In this document: positions 1 through 7,821 of the stretch, piece after piece
Position numbering within the stretch: the first letter of the stretch is position 1
Layout of the letters: each line of letters begins with the position of its first letter
Assembly: GCF_021026375.1 (NCBI RefSeq)
Contig: NZ_JAJNDB010000007.1
Coordinates: 186,001-250,000, forward strand
From: Actinomycetospora endophytica
Lineage (GTDB): Bacteria; Actinomycetota; Actinomycetes; Mycobacteriales; Pseudonocardiaceae
Length of the DNA: 64,000 nucleotides
Direction of reading: 5' to 3'
Translations under genes and position numbers: made by a program
Notes under the pieces: generated by a model
The model's input: only the letters and a program-made list of their open reading frames with translations
Databases searched by the model: none
Told to the model about the DNA's origin: nothing

Positions 1-685
1 GCGCCGCGGCCAGCAGGTCGTTCGCCCAGCGGGAGCCCGGCTTGCGCCCGATGCGGTCGACCGGGCCCGACACCGAGACCGCCGCCACCACCCCGCCGTC
101 GGGACCCCGCACCGGCGCGGACACGCTCGCCACCCCGGCCTCCCGCTCGGCGACGCTCTGCGCCCAGCCGCGGCGCCGGATCTCGGCCAGCAGCTCGGCC
201 CCGAACACCTCGGCGGGCGAGCGACCGTCCACCAGCGGCACGTCGATCTCCGACCACGCCGCCAGCACCTTCGCCCCCGACCCCGCCGTCAGCGGCAGCC
301 GCACCCCGACCGGCACGGTGTCCCGCAGCCCCGACGCCGGCTCGGAGGCCGCCACGCAGACCCTGGAGTCGCCCTCGCGGCGGTAGAGCTGGACGCTCTC
401 GCCGGTGAGGTCGCGCAGCGTCGGGAGGACCTCCTCGGCGGCGGTGAGCAGCGGGTCGTGATGGCCGTGGGCGAGCTCCGCGAGCGCGGGGCCGGTGCGC
501 CAGCGCCCGTCGGCGTCGCGCTCCAGCAGGCGGTGCGCCTCGAGCCCGACGGCGAGGCGGTGCGCCGTGGCGCGCGGGAGCCCGGTGCGCTCGCACAGCT
601 CGCCCAGGCCGCAGGGGGCGACCGCCGCCGCGCGCAGCACCCCCACCGCCTTGTCGAGCACACCGATTCCGCTAGTCTGTCCCAC
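1..685 (-). CDS. ndgR: IclR-family transcriptional regulator, NdgR/LtbR type (C-terminus cut by window edge)
   Basis: DNA-binding regulator diverging from leuCD, where NdgR/LtbR of actinomycetes control branched-chain amino acid genes. About 228 codons are visible. The GTG start at 685 gives an N-terminus [18 protein letters not shown], followed by a winged helix with the recognition segment [17 protein letters not shown] (about residues 34-50) and then the IclR effector domain. The last residues lie beyond the left edge of the window. The intergenic region holds two palindromes that this protein could bind. Family assignment is firm; the specific NdgR role is inferred from the leuC neighbourhood. 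Confidence 0.9.
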   Translation of the reverse strand, partial: MGQTSGIGVLDKAVGVLRAAAVAPCGLGELCERTGLPRATAHRLAVGLEAHRLLERDADGRWRTGPALAELAHGHHDPLLTAAEEVLPTLRDLTGESVQLYRREGDSRVCVAASEPASGLRDTVPVGVRLPLTAGSGAKVLAAWSEIDVPLVDGRSPAEVFGAELLAEIRRRGWAQSVAEREAGVASVSAPVRGPDGGVVAAVSVSGPVDRIGRKPGSRWANDLLAAA

Positions 686-715
686 GGGACGACACACTAG
701 TCCCACGATGTGGGA
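679..715. promoter_or_regulatory. Probable NdgR/LtbR operator between the regulator and leuC
   Basis: Two perfect inverted repeats lie in the 47-bp divergent gap. GTCCC-AC-GGGAC spans 679-690 and overlaps the regulator start codon. TCCCAC-GAT-GTGGGA spans 701-715, 18 bp before leuC. The half-site TCCCAC recurs in both. Their position suits autoregulation and control of leuCD by the IclR-type protein. Binding itself is inferred. Confidence 0.6.
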
Positions 716-732
716 TATCAAGAGGTGACACG

Positions 733-2157
733 GTGGGACGCACACTCGCGGAGAAGGTCTGGGACCAGCACGTGGTTCGCCACGGTGAGGGTCAGGAGCC
801 GGATCTCCTCTACATCGACCTGCATCTCGTGCACGAGGTGACGAGCCCGCAGGCCTTCGACGGGCTGCGGATGGCCGGTCGCCCGGTCCGCCGTCCCGAC
901 CTCACGGTCGCCACCGAGGACCACAACGTCCCGACGATCGACATCGACAAGCCGATCGCCGACGAGACGTCCGCGACGCAGGTGTCGACGCTGCGGCGCA
1001 ACGTCGAGGAGTTCGGCGTCCGGCTCTACCCGATGGGCGATCTCAACCAGGGGATCGTCCACATGATCGGCCCGGAGCTCGGGCTGACCCAGCCGGGCAC
1101 CACGGTGGTCTGCGGCGACTCGCACACCTCCACCCACGGCGCGTTCGGCGCGCTGGCGTTCGGGATCGGCACGTCCGAGGTCGAGCATGTGCTCGCGACC
1201 CAGACGCTGCCGCTGCGCCCGTTCAAGACCATGGCCATCGAGATCGACGGGGCGCTGCGCCCGGGCGTGACCAGCAAGGACGTCATCCTTGCGGTCATCG
1301 CCCAGATCGGCACCGGCGGCGGCGCGGGCTACGTGCTCGAGTACCGCGGCGAGGCGGTGCGGGCGATGTCGATGGAGGCCCGCATGACGATGTGCAACAT
1401 GTCCATCGAGGCGGGCGGCCGCGCCGGGATGATCGCCCCGGACGAGACGACGTTCGACTACCTCCACGACCGCCCGCACGCCCCGCAGGGCGCCGAGTGG
1501 GAGACCGCGCTCGACGCCTGGCGTCAGCTGCGCACCGACGACGACGCCGAGTTCGACACCGTCGTGCACATCGACGCCTCGACGTTGACTCCCTTCGTCA
1601 CCTGGGGCACCAACCCCGGCCAGGGGGTCCCGCTCGGCGACGAGGTGCCCGACCCCGAGCAGATCGCGGACGAGGACAAGGCGGCCTCGGCCCGCAAGGC
1701 GCTCGCCTACATGGACCTGACGCCCGGCACCAAGCTGCGCGACATCGCCGTCGACACCGTCTTCCTCGGCTCGTGCACCAACGCCCGCATCGAGGACCTG
1801 CGCGCCGCGGCCGACGTCATGCGCGGCAACCACGTCGCCGACTCGGTGCGGATGCTCGTCGTCCCGGGCTCGATGAAGGTCAAGGCGCAGGCCGAGCAGG
1901 AGGGCCTCGACGCGGTGTTCACCGAGGCCGGCGCGGAGTGGCGCTCCGCCGGGTGCTCGATGTGCCTCGGCATGAACCCCGACCAGCTCGAGCCGGGCCA
2001 GCGCTGCGCCTCGACCTCCAACCGCAACTTCGAGGGCCGGCAGGGCAAGGGCGGGCGCACGCACCTGGTGTCGCCGCTCGTCGCGGCCGCCACCGCCGTC
2101 CGGGGCACGCTGTCCTCGCCCGAGGACCTGACGCCGTCCGTGCTGACGATCGCCTGA
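733..2157 (+). CDS. leuC: 3-isopropylmalate dehydratase, large subunit
   Basis: Large subunit of isopropylmalate isomerase, which converts 2-isopropylmalate to 3-isopropylmalate in leucine biosynthesis and works with LeuD. The 474-residue protein has normal family length. The three [4Fe-4S] ligands are visible as Cys348 (in [11 protein letters not shown]) and Cys408/Cys411 (in GCSMCLGMN). The GTG start follows an AGAGG ribosome-binding site. leuD follows after 14 bp, so the two are co-transcribed, probably under the divergent IclR-type regulator. Identification is certain. Confidence 0.98.
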   Translation: MGRTLAEKVWDQHVVRHGEGQEPDLLYIDLHLVHEVTSPQAFDGLRMAGRPVRRPDLTVATEDHNVPTIDIDKPIADETSATQVSTLRRNVEEFGVRLYPMGDLNQGIVHMIGPELGLTQPGTTVVCGDSHTSTHGAFGALAFGIGTSEVEHVLATQTLPLRPFKTMAIEIDGALRPGVTSKDVILAVIAQIGTGGGAGYVLEYRGEAVRAMSMEARMTMCNMSIEAGGRAGMIAPDETTFDYLHDRPHAPQGAEWETALDAWRQLRTDDDAEFDTVVHIDASTLTPFVTWGTNPGQGVPLGDEVPDPEQIADEDKAASARKALAYMDLTPGTKLRDIAVDTVFLGSCTNARIEDLRAAADVMRGNHVADSVRMLVVPGSMKVKAQAEQEGLDAVFTEAGAEWRSAGCSMCLGMNPDQLEPGQRCASTSNRNFEGRQGKGGRTHLVSPLVAAATAVRGTLSSPEDLTPSVLTIA

Positions 2158-2171
2158 GGGGACGACACGTC

Positions 2172-2759
2172 ATGGAGAAGTTCTCGACGCACACCGGCAT
2201 CGGCACCCCGCTGCGGGTCTCGAACGTCGACACCGACCAGATCATCCCGGCCGTCTACCTCAAGCGGGTGTCGCGCACCGGGTTCGAGGACGGCCTGTTC
2301 GCGTCCTGGCGCGCCGACCCGTCGTTCATCCTCAACGTCGAGCCCTTCGACCGGGGCTCCGTGCTCGTCGCCGGCTCGGACTTCGGCACCGGCTCGTCGC
2401 GCGAGCACGCGGTGTGGGCGCTGATGGACTACGGCTTCCGCGTCGTCATCTCGTCGCGGTTCGGCGAGATCTTCAAGGGCAACTCGTCGAAGGCCGGCCT
2501 GCTCGCGGCCACCGTCGAGCACTCCGACGTCGAGCTGCTGTGGAAGAAGATCGAGTCGCGGCCCGGCATGGAGCTCACCGTCGACCTCGGCGCGAAGACG
2601 ATCACCGCCGAGGACCTCGTCGTGCGCTTCGAGGTCGACGACTACACCCGCTGGCGGCTCATGGAGGGGCTCGACGACATCGGGCTCACGCTGCGCCACG
2701 CCGACGACATCGACGCCTACGAGACGACGCGGCCCTCCCACAAGCCGACCACCGTGTGA
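2172..2759 (+). CDS. leuD: 3-isopropylmalate dehydratase, small subunit
   Basis: Small swivel-domain subunit of isopropylmalate isomerase. The 195-residue protein begins [20 protein letters not shown] and contains the substrate-loop motif [13 protein letters not shown] (about residues 69-81), typical of aconitase-superfamily small subunits. It lies 14 bp downstream of leuC. Downstream, relatives usually carry the HU-protein gene hup, but here a convergent short-chain dehydrogenase begins only 4 bp after the stop codon. Confidence 0.98.
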   Translation: MEKFSTHTGIGTPLRVSNVDTDQIIPAVYLKRVSRTGFEDGLFASWRADPSFILNVEPFDRGSVLVAGSDFGTGSSREHAVWALMDYGFRVVISSRFGEIFKGNSSKAGLLAATVEHSDVELLWKKIESRPGMELTVDLGAKTITAEDLVVRFEVDDYTRWRLMEGLDDIGLTLRHADDIDAYETTRPSHKPTTV

Positions 2760-2763
2760 CGAC

Positions 2764-3480
2764 CTACCAGGGGATTGCGCCGGCGTCGTCGAAGTAGCCG
2801 CCGGTCGGGCCGTCGTCGGGCAGGGTCGCGAGCTTCACCGCGATCGCCGCGCCCTGCTCCGGCGTGCGGAATCCGTTGAAGCCGTTGAGGTCGGTCGCGA
2901 CGTAGCCCGGGCAGCCCAGGTTGATCAGGATGTTCGTGTCGGCGAGCTCCCGCACGTACTGGTAGGTCACCGCGTTCAGGTAGGTCTTCGACGGCGAGTA
3001 GGCGATGCTGATCGGGCCGGCCTCGCCGGCCTGCTGGCGGCCGAGGGAGCCGACGCTCGACGACATGTTGACGATCCGCGGCGAGGCGGAGCGGCGCAGC
3101 AGCGGCAGGAACGCGTTCGTCGTGCGGATGACGCCGAAGACGTTCACCTCCAGCGCGCTCCGGATGACGTCGAGGTCGGCCGATATCGGGTCCTGCGGCA
3201 TCCCGCCGGTGATCCCGGCGTTGTTGACCAGCACGTCGAGGCCGCCCCGCTCCTCGAGCAGCGCGGCGGCCGCGGCCACGCTCGCGTCGTCGGTGACGTC
3301 GAGCGGGACGCCGAACGCGTCGACGCCCTCGGCCTGCAGCTTCTCGACGGCGGCGTCGCGACGGGCGTCGTCCCGGGCGCCGACGCCGACGCTCCAGCCG
3401 AGGGCACCCAGCCCCGCGGCGATCTCGTAGCCGATGCCCTTGTTCGCCCCGGTGACCAGGGCGGTGGTCTGGTTGCTCAT
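2764..3480 (-). CDS. Short-chain dehydrogenase/reductase (SDR)
   Basis: Classical NAD(P)-dependent SDR of 238 residues. Visible motifs are the cofactor glycine motif TGANKGIG (residues 10-17), NNAG (86-89) and the catalytic residues Ser141 and Tyr161-x3-Lys165 (YSPSK). The substrate cannot be read from sequence. The sequence style resembles carbonyl-reductase-like SDRs that are often controlled by a neighbouring regulator. It diverges from a LysR gene across an 81-bp gap containing a LysR-type box, so it is the probable target of that regulator. Confidence 0.9.
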   Translation of the reverse strand: MSNQTTALVTGANKGIGYEIAAGLGALGWSVGVGARDDARRDAAVEKLQAEGVDAFGVPLDVTDDASVAAAAALLEERGGLDVLVNNAGITGGMPQDPISADLDVIRSALEVNVFGVIRTTNAFLPLLRRSASPRIVNMSSSVGSLGRQQAGEAGPISIAYSPSKTYLNAVTYQYVRELADTNILINLGCPGYVATDLNGFNGFRTPEQGAAIAVKLATLPDDGPTGGYFDDAGAIPW

Positions 3481-3537
3481 GGGATCGATCGTCGGCGCGG
3501 ATCGGCGTGGCGTCCAAGACCGACTCGGTGTCGATCG

Positions 3538-3552
3538 ATACCGCGGGGGTAT
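3538..3552. promoter_or_regulatory. LysR-type T-N11-A box between SDR and LysR genes
   Basis: Perfect inverted repeat ATACC-N5-GGTAT, with T at 3539 and A at 3551 giving the canonical T-N11-A spacing. It lies 10 bp before the LysR start codon and 58 bp upstream of the SDR start. Its placement fits autorepression and activation of the divergent SDR gene. Function is inferred from family knowledge. Confidence 0.6.
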
Positions 3553-3561
3553 GAATGAGGC

Positions 3562-4401
3562 ATGGAGACCCGTGAGCTGCGGTACTTCGTCGCCGTCGCC
3601 GAGGAACTGCACTTCGGTCGGGCCGCGGAGCGTCTCGGGATCGCGCAGCCCCCGCTGTCCCGCGCGATCCGTGCGCTCGAGCGGCGGCTGGGGTCGCCCC
3701 TGCTCGAACGGACCACCCGGGCGGTCGCGCTGACCGAGGCGGGGTCGGTGCTGCTGACCGAGGGACGGACGGCCCTCGACGCGGTCGACGCTGCCGAACG
3801 CCGCACCCGGCGGACCGCGCACACGGGGCCGGGCGTCGTGCTCGTCGCGAAGGCCGGCGCGTCCCAGGAACTGCTCACGAAGCTGCTCGCGGCCTATGCG
3901 GCGGAGCCGGACGCGGTCGCCGTCGACGTCGAACTGTGCGGGCCGGGGGAGCAGGAGCGGCTGCTGCGCGACGGGCGGGCCGACGTCGGGCTGCTGCACC
4001 GCCCGTTCGACTCCACCGCGGGCTTCGACACCGAGGACCTGCACACGGAGGGGCAGTCGCTGTTCCTGCCGGCCGGCCACCCGTTGAGCACCCGGACCGA
4101 GCTGCGGATGGCCGACATCGAGGCGCTCCCCGACCTCCCGCTGCCCCGGTGGCCCGCCGCCGACGGCACCTACCCGGACGGGCCCGGCCCGCAGGTCCGC
4201 GACACCGCGCAGCTGCGCCAGCTCGTCGCGCTCGGCCGGACCGCCGCGGTCCTGCCCGACTCCGCCCGGGTGGACCTGCACGACGACGTCACGGCCGTCG
4301 CGCTCGTCGACGCGCCCCCGGTGACCACCCTGCTCGCGTGGCCGCCGCAGAGCCGTTCCCGCGCGGTCGCCGACCTCGTCCGCGTCGCGGCCCGGGCCTA
4401 G
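3562..4401 (+). CDS. LysR-family transcriptional regulator
   Basis: Regulator of 279 residues. The N-terminus METRELRYFVAVAEELHFGRAAERLGIAQ is the standard LysR winged helix (residues 1-60), with the recognition segment QPPLSRAIRALERRLG. The C-terminal periplasmic-binding-like effector domain spans about 90-275. The ATG start sits just after GAGG. It diverges from the SDR gene. Its TAG stop overlaps the stop codon of the convergent FAD monooxygenase by three bases. The ligand is unknown. Confidence 0.92.
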   Translation: METRELRYFVAVAEELHFGRAAERLGIAQPPLSRAIRALERRLGSPLLERTTRAVALTEAGSVLLTEGRTALDAVDAAERRTRRTAHTGPGVVLVAKAGASQELLTKLLAAYAAEPDAVAVDVELCGPGEQERLLRDGRADVGLLHRPFDSTAGFDTEDLHTEGQSLFLPAGHPLSTRTELRMADIEALPDLPLPRWPAADGTYPDGPGPQVRDTAQLRQLVALGRTAAVLPDSARVDLHDDVTAVALVDAPPVTTLLAWPPQSRSRAVADLVRVAARA

Positions 4402-6068
4402 AGCTCGACGGGCGCCAGGTCGGCGAACCGGTCGCCGGGCCCGGGGTTGCCGGTCGACGAGTGGCCGCCCAGCTGGCGCACCACGCCCCAGACGGCGTTC
4501 AGTGCGGTGTCCACGGCACCCTCGGCCCAGCCCGGGATGAACGAGATGTCGTCGCCCGCGAGGAAGATCCCCTGGTGCTCGGGGTCGAAGTGCTCCTGCA
4601 TGAAATGGGTGAACATGCGCCGCTGGTAGCGGTAGTGCCCGGGCAGGTTGCCGCGGAACGCGCCCATGAAGTGCGGCTCCCGCTCCCAGGAGATCGTGAT
4701 CGGCTCGCCGAGGATGTGGGACGCGACGTCGAGGTCGGGGTAGATCTGGCGCAGCGAGTGCAGCATCAACCGCACCCGCTCGTCGGTCGGCAGCGCCAGC
4801 CACTTCAGGGCGTCGTCGTTCCAGGTGTAGCTCAGGCAGAGCACCGCGGGCCGGGTGGCGGCGTCGGGATCGTCGAGACCACCGCCGCCGTCGAGCAGGT
4901 ACGTCCCGCGCGTCATGCGGTCGGTGAGCGTGGTGGACAGGACGTGCTGCCCGGTCGCCGGGTCGCGGTCGCGCCAGAACGGGCGGTCGACCAGCACGAA
5001 CGTCTTCGAGCTCTGCATGTAGTGGGAGCGCTCGAGCGCCATCCAGACCTCGTGGCTGAACAGCGACTCGTCGGTGTCGATCCCGGCGGACAGCAGCCAG
5101 GACTGCACCGTCGAGATCACCGCCGCGTACGGCCGCTCGGTGCCCCACCGGTCGAGGACGCCGATCCGTCCGTCGTCGAGCCGTCGCAGGGCCCGGACGG
5201 CGGGTCGGGGCGACCCGCCGTGCAGTGACTCCAGCGACGCGCCGGGCGTCCAGTGGGTCAGCTGCGACGGGGCCCGGCGCCACAGCGCGAGCGGCACCGT
5301 CTGGGCGCCGCCCTGGATGCGGACGTGCTGGTCGTCGGCGTCGGTCGCGACGACCCGGAGGATCTCGAGCATCGAGTTCGGGAAGTCGGTGTCCCAGCCG
5401 CCGGTCCCGAAGCCGACCTGCCCGAAGAGCTCCCGATGCTCGAAGCGGCCGAACGCCGACGACCGGGCGAGGAAGCCGGAGAAGCTCTCGTCGTCGAGAC
5501 GGGGCACCAGCCGGTTCCAGATCTGCTTGATCGCGCCGGGGGAGCGGGCGCCGATGGCCGCCCGCAGCGCCGGGAGCTCGGCCCCGTCGGCGAGTGCCTC
5601 CGCCCAGGCGCGGGAGACCTCGCCGAAGACCGGCGGCAGGTCCTCGGCGCGCTCCGCGTAGTGCGCGCGGCCCGCGAGCTCGATGACGGTCGACGGCGTG
5701 TGCGGGGCCAGCGGGTTGGGGAACGGCGAGGTCCGGACGTCGAGGACGCGCAGGTAGTGCCCGAAGGCCCGGCCGGAGGCGGGGAAGCGCATGCCGCCGA
5801 GGTCCGCGACCGCGCCCGGCGCGCCCGGGAAGGCCTGCGAGCGCAGCCGGCCGCCGATCTCGCCCGCCTCGTAGACGACGGGGCGCAGGCCGAGGCGCAT
5901 CAGCTCGTAGGCGGCGACCAGCCCGGCCATCCCGGCGCCGACGATCGCGACCTCGGTCCCCCGGGCGGCGTCCGGGACGGCGCCCAGGCCCCCGGGGTGG
6001 GCGAGGTAGGTGTCGTAGGCGAAGGGGAAGTCGGGGACCAGCATGCTCGGGCCGGGATCGGTCACCAC
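4398..6068 (-). CDS. FAD-dependent amino-acid 2-monooxygenase/oxidase (DavB/IaaM type; arginine inferred)
   Basis: Flavin amine-oxidase-family protein of 556 residues, the usual size of lysine or tryptophan 2-monooxygenases. The dinucleotide-binding motif VAIVGAGMAGLVAAYELMRLG lies near residues 40-60, followed by the second FAD motif GGRLRSQAF and a C-terminal GIFLAGDDISFIPGWAEGAVDTALNAV. Such enzymes oxidatively decarboxylate an L-amino acid to the amide one carbon shorter. The gene overlaps the nitrilase stop and is the last gene of an operon with a guanidinobutyrase-like enzyme, which points to arginine. Substrate is inference; simple L-amino acid oxidase activity remains possible. The start is GTG 6068 or GTG 6065. 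Confidence 0.82.
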   Translation of the reverse strand: MVTDPGPSMLVPDFPFAYDTYLAHPGGLGAVPDAARGTEVAIVGAGMAGLVAAYELMRLGLRPVVYEAGEIGGRLRSQAFPGAPGAVADLGGMRFPASGRAFGHYLRVLDVRTSPFPNPLAPHTPSTVIELAGRAHYAERAEDLPPVFGEVSRAWAEALADGAELPALRAAIGARSPGAIKQIWNRLVPRLDDESFSGFLARSSAFGRFEHRELFGQVGFGTGGWDTDFPNSMLEILRVVATDADDQHVRIQGGAQTVPLALWRRAPSQLTHWTPGASLESLHGGSPRPAVRALRRLDDGRIGVLDRWGTERPYAAVISTVQSWLLSAGIDTDESLFSHEVWMALERSHYMQSSKTFVLVDRPFWRDRDPATGQHVLSTTLTDRMTRGTYLLDGGGGLDDPDAATRPAVLCLSYTWNDDALKWLALPTDERVRLMLHSLRQIYPDLDVASHILGEPITISWEREPHFMGAFRGNLPGHYRYQRRMFTHFMQEHFDPEHQGIFLAGDDISFIPGWAEGAVDTALNAVWGVVRQLGGHSSTGNPGPGDRFADLAPVEL

Positions 6069-6787
6069 TGGTAGGTCTCCGGGCGTCGGTCGGCCAGGTA
6101 GTCGCCGCGGGCGCGGGCGCGCTCGAGATCGTCGGTGGTGACGTCGGCGATCAGCAGTTCCTCGGTGTCGGCCCCGGCCCGGGTGAGCTCGCGGCCGTCC
6201 GGCCCGGCGATCACCGACGCGCCGCAGAAGCCGGGGCCGATCTGGTTGGCGTAGGCGAGCGCCAGCCGGTTCTCCATGGCGCGGGCGGGGACGAGGACCC
6301 GGGCGACCGCCTCGTCGTCGAGCGCCGTCGGGGCCAGCACCACCCGCGCACCCGCCAGCGCGAGGCCGCGGACCACCTCGGGGAACTCCACGTCGTAGCA
6401 GATGATCACCGCGCAGCGCAGGCCGCCGATCCCGACGATCAACGGCGTCCCGTCGCCCGGGGTGAAGGCCGCGCGCTCGTCGTCACCCCAGAGGTGGGTC
6501 TTGCGATAGCGGCCGGCCAGGGTCCCGTCGGCGTCGATCGCCACGGCGGTGATGTGCCCGTCGTGCGGCTCGGAGGCGACGACGGTGATGCGGTGCGCGG
6601 CCGCGATCTCCTGGAGGCGGGGGAGCAGCGCCGGGTCCGGGCCGGCGAACGGCGCGCCGTAGCCCGTCGCGAACAGCTCCGGGGTGACGACGACGTCCGC
6701 GCCGGCCGCCGCGGCCCGGGCGGTGGCCGCCTCGAGCCGCACCGCCTCGGCGTCGGGACCCCGCGCCTGCCAGACCGCGATCCGCAC
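6062..6787 (-). CDS. Nitrilase/amidase superfamily hydrolase (DavA-like)
   Basis: Carbon-nitrogen hydrolase of 241 residues with the full catalytic triad: Glu37 (VTPELFATGYG), Lys96 (YRKTHLW) and Cys130 (IICYDVEFPE). The GTG start is chosen because GGAGG lies 7 bp upstream. It overlaps the next gene, a FAD amino-acid monooxygenase, the same pairing as lysine 2-monooxygenase with 5-aminovaleramidase (DavBA). In this operon the likely role is to hydrolyse the amide product, for example 4-guanidinobutyramide to 4-guanidinobutyrate. The class is certain; the substrate is inferred from context. Confidence 0.85.
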   Translation of the reverse strand: MRIAVWQARGPDAEAVRLEAATARAAAAGADVVVTPELFATGYGAPFAGPDPALLPRLQEIAAAHRITVVASEPHDGHITAVAIDADGTLAGRYRKTHLWGDDERAAFTPGDGTPLIVGIGGLRCAVIICYDVEFPEVVRGLALAGARVVLAPTALDDEAVARVLVPARAMENRLALAYANQIGPGFCGASVIAGPDGRELTRAGADTEELLIADVTTDDLERARARGDYLADRRPETYQW

Positions 6788-6858
6788 CGGTCGCCTCCCG
6801 ATCGAGGATGTGGAGCTACCGACGTCCAGTGTCAGCGACGCCCCATCGCTGACGTCAG

Positions 6859-7815
6859 TCAGGACCGGTTCGCCGCCAGCACGGCCAGCAGGTCGTAGAT
6901 CACGTGCGCGGCGGCGATGCCGGTGATCTCGGCGTGGTCGTAGGCGGGGGCGACCTCGACGACGTCGATCCCCACGATGTCCAGGCCAGGTTCGTCTCCC
7001 GTCGGGCCGAGACCCCGCAGGGAGTGCAGCAGTTCCCGCGAGGTCAGCCCGCCCGCCTCGGGGGTGCCGGTGCCCGGCGCGGCGGCCGGATCCAGGACGT
7101 CGATGTCCACCGAGAGGTACACCGGGCCGCCCGCGAGCCGTCGGCGCATCCGCTCGACCGTCCGCGCGACCCCGTCGGTCTCGTAGTCGTCCGCGCGCAC
7201 CACCGCGAAGCCGAGCCGCGCGTCGTCGTCGAGATCCGCCGCGGAGTACAGCGGGCCCCGGATGCCGACGTGCATCGACCGCTCCTGGTCGATGAGCCCC
7301 TCCTCGCTCGCCCGGCGGAACGGGGTGCCGTGCGTGTACGGGGCGCCGAAGTAGGTGTCCCAGGTGTCGAGGTGGGCGTCGAAGTGCAGCACGGCGAGGG
7401 GGCCGTGCAGCGCGTGGAGGGCGCGCAGGGCCGGGAGCGCGAGGGTGTGGTCGCCGCCCAGGCCGACGACGGTCGCCCCGTCCTGCGCCAGACCGAGGAT
7501 CCCGGCCCGGCACGCGTCGAGCGCCCCGGTGATGTCGAACGGGTTGAGCGCGAGGTCCCCGGCGTCGGCGACCTGCAGCGATGCGAACGGCGACACCCCG
7601 ACGGCCGGGTGGTACGGCCGCAGCAGCCGGGAGGACTGCCGGATGTGCGCGGGGCCGAACCGGGCGCCGGGCCGGTAGCTGACGCCGGCGTCGAAGGGCA
7701 GCCCGACGATCGCGACGTCGGCCCGGGAGACCTCGTCGAGGCGGGGCAGGCGCGCGAACGTCGGCGGACCGGCGAAGCGCGGCACCTGCTGCCCGTCGAC
7801 GGGCCCGATGGTCAC
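6859..7815 (-). CDS. Ureohydrolase: agmatinase/guanidinobutyrase family
   Basis: Manganese-dependent ureohydrolase of 318 residues. Metal ligands are visible as His123 (GGDHT), Asp146/His148/Asp150 (DAHLD) and Asp237/Asp239 (SVDIDVLD). The segment [17 protein letters not shown] is typical of the agmatinase and guanidinobutyrase branch and not of arginase. Beside a monooxygenase and an amidase, the best reading is guanidinobutyrase, releasing urea and GABA from 4-guanidinobutyrate. Agmatinase activity cannot be excluded. The GTG start lies 6 bp after the stop of the copper oxidase gene, so the two are almost certainly co-transcribed. Confidence 0.88.
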   Translation of the reverse strand: MTIGPVDGQQVPRFAGPPTFARLPRLDEVSRADVAIVGLPFDAGVSYRPGARFGPAHIRQSSRLLRPYHPAVGVSPFASLQVADAGDLALNPFDITGALDACRAGILGLAQDGATVVGLGGDHTLALPALRALHALHGPLAVLHFDAHLDTWDTYFGAPYTHGTPFRRASEEGLIDQERSMHVGIRGPLYSAADLDDDARLGFAVVRADDYETDGVARTVERMRRRLAGGPVYLSVDIDVLDPAAAPGTGTPEAGGLTSRELLHSLRGLGPTGDEPGLDIVGIDVVEVAPAYDHAEITGIAAAHVIYDLLAVLAANRS

Positions 7816-7821
7816 CGCGGC

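Noticed and set aside
4398..6068. Assignment of the FAD enzyme as tryptophan 2-monooxygenase for auxin synthesis
   Set aside because: Family similarity and the amidase neighbour would fit the IaaM-IaaH logic, but the amidase is nitrilase-type, not an amidase-signature IaaH, and the operon contains a ureohydrolase, which fits arginine better.
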